NCBI GenBank assembly: GCA_041742235.1
Contig: JBGSJA010000102.1
Location: 1-14,203 of the forward strand
DNA from: BOKV01 sp041742235
Lineage (GTDB): Bacteria > Pseudomonadota > Alphaproteobacteria > Rhizobiales > Rhizobiaceae
Reading direction: 5' to 3'
DNA length: 14,203 nt
This document shows positions 13,909-14,203 of this stretch, in pieces. The notes beneath the pieces are model-generated. The model was not told the DNA's origin, made no database searches, and saw only the letters and a program-made list of their open reading frames with translations. How positions within the stretch are numbered: the stretch's first letter is position 1; every line of letters starts with the position of its first letter. A program made the translations under genes and the position numbers.

Positions 13909-14203
13909 TTTTCTCCGGTATTGTTATGAATTGGTGGTCAAGACAGGTTGCCGGCATGTTGCGAACACGCGGCCGCAGGTTTCCTGACATAGATGTCACG
14001 CTCATGGCGGAATTTCGTTGGACCGAAGATCGACTAAGGCCATGCGTCAATCGATATCCCAGATCATGGCGCATAAACGGCGGTACTGATCTGGGCAAGA
14101 GATTTTCAGAACGGTCCGCTGCATTTGCCTTCGTCTGCCCGGCGGCTGTAATGTCGCAAAATTCACGAATGAATACGCGCTTTGCCAAGCGCTGTCGTTT
14201 GCG
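13909..14203. other. Gene-free end of window, upstream of the SIMPL gene
   Basis: About 295 bp without a supportable gene. It should carry the promoter of the reverse SIMPL gene; a TTGACC lies about 30 bp before its start, but no matching -10 is placed correctly. It contains a dyad TGACA-TAGA-TGTCA (13985-13998) and a hairpin GCGCTT-TGCC-AAGCGC (14177-14192). A long reverse frame reaching 14188 runs out of phase through the SIMPL gene and is not considered coding. Confidence 0.4.
13985..13998. promoter_or_regulatory. 14-bp dyad upstream of the SIMPL gene
   Basis: TGACA-TAGA-TGTCA, with perfect 5-bp arms and a 4-bp spacer, 77 bp upstream of the reverse start at 13908. It has the size of an operator. 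No regulator is known to me for this site. Confidence 0.25.

Noticed and set aside
13748..14188. Reverse open frame of 146 codons at the right end
   Set aside because: It runs out of phase through the signal-peptide region of the SIMPL gene and has no protein-like pattern.
1..14203. CRISPR arrays, tRNA/rRNA genes, insertion sequences, phage or toxin-antitoxin modules
   Set aside because: I looked for spaced direct repeats, cloverleaf-like segments, terminal inverted repeats with transposase motifs and paired small genes, and found none that I could support.

Overview
The window looks like a chromosomal segment of an alphaproteobacterium of the Hyphomicrobiales (rhizobial/Brucella side, possibly Mesorhizobium-like). 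The basis is GC-rich codon use, a periplasmic protein resembling Brucella BP26/OMP28, an ExoB-like sugar epimerase, a rhizobial-type UDP-glucuronate decarboxylase and an orphan TadG-like von Willebrand protein. This placement is inferred from protein resemblance only.

Layout, left to right. (1) 3-2112, forward: the 3' part of a bifunctional mannose-1-phosphate guanylyltransferase/mannose-6-phosphate isomerase (manC), then a UDP-glucuronate decarboxylase (UDP-xylose synthase) 4 bp later. These make GDP-mannose and UDP-xylose for surface polysaccharide. (2) 2113-2615: a gene-free, increasingly AT-rich leader. (3) 2616-4484, forward: a 622-residue TadG-like protein with a MIDAS motif, closed by a clear Rho-independent terminator. 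(4) 4649-4771, reverse: a 40-residue membrane protein gene with its own Shine-Dalgarno and terminator. (5) 4772-5069: an AT-rich divergent promoter region. (6) 5070-9358, forward: a membrane-anchored penicillin-acylase-family hydrolase and adenine deaminase (ade), 14 bp apart. (7) 9368-10255, reverse: an unrecognised two-helix membrane protein with a coiled coil, convergent with ade, with a good promoter candidate overlapped by a dyad. (8) 10531-11539, forward: a GalE/ExoB-type UDP-sugar 4-epimerase broken by a 4-bp tandem duplication. (9) 11540-11972: a gene-free AT-rich stretch with dyads. (10) 11973-13097, forward: an unrecognised protein with a GT2-like signature. (11) 13150-13908, reverse: an exported SIMPL-domain (BP26/YggE-like) protein. 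(12) 13909-14203: a gene-free end.

How the genes fit together. Four of them (manC, uxs, the broken epimerase, the GT-like protein) point to nucleotide-sugar and polysaccharide chemistry, so this may be the edge of a surface-polysaccharide region interrupted by housekeeping genes. I see no CRISPR array, tRNA, rRNA, insertion sequence or phage gene, and no multi-gene system I would call new. The best leads are the 4-bp frameshift in the epimerase, the short convergent membrane-protein gene, the GT-like orphan, and the cluster of palindromes between the divergent genes at 10255 and 10531.
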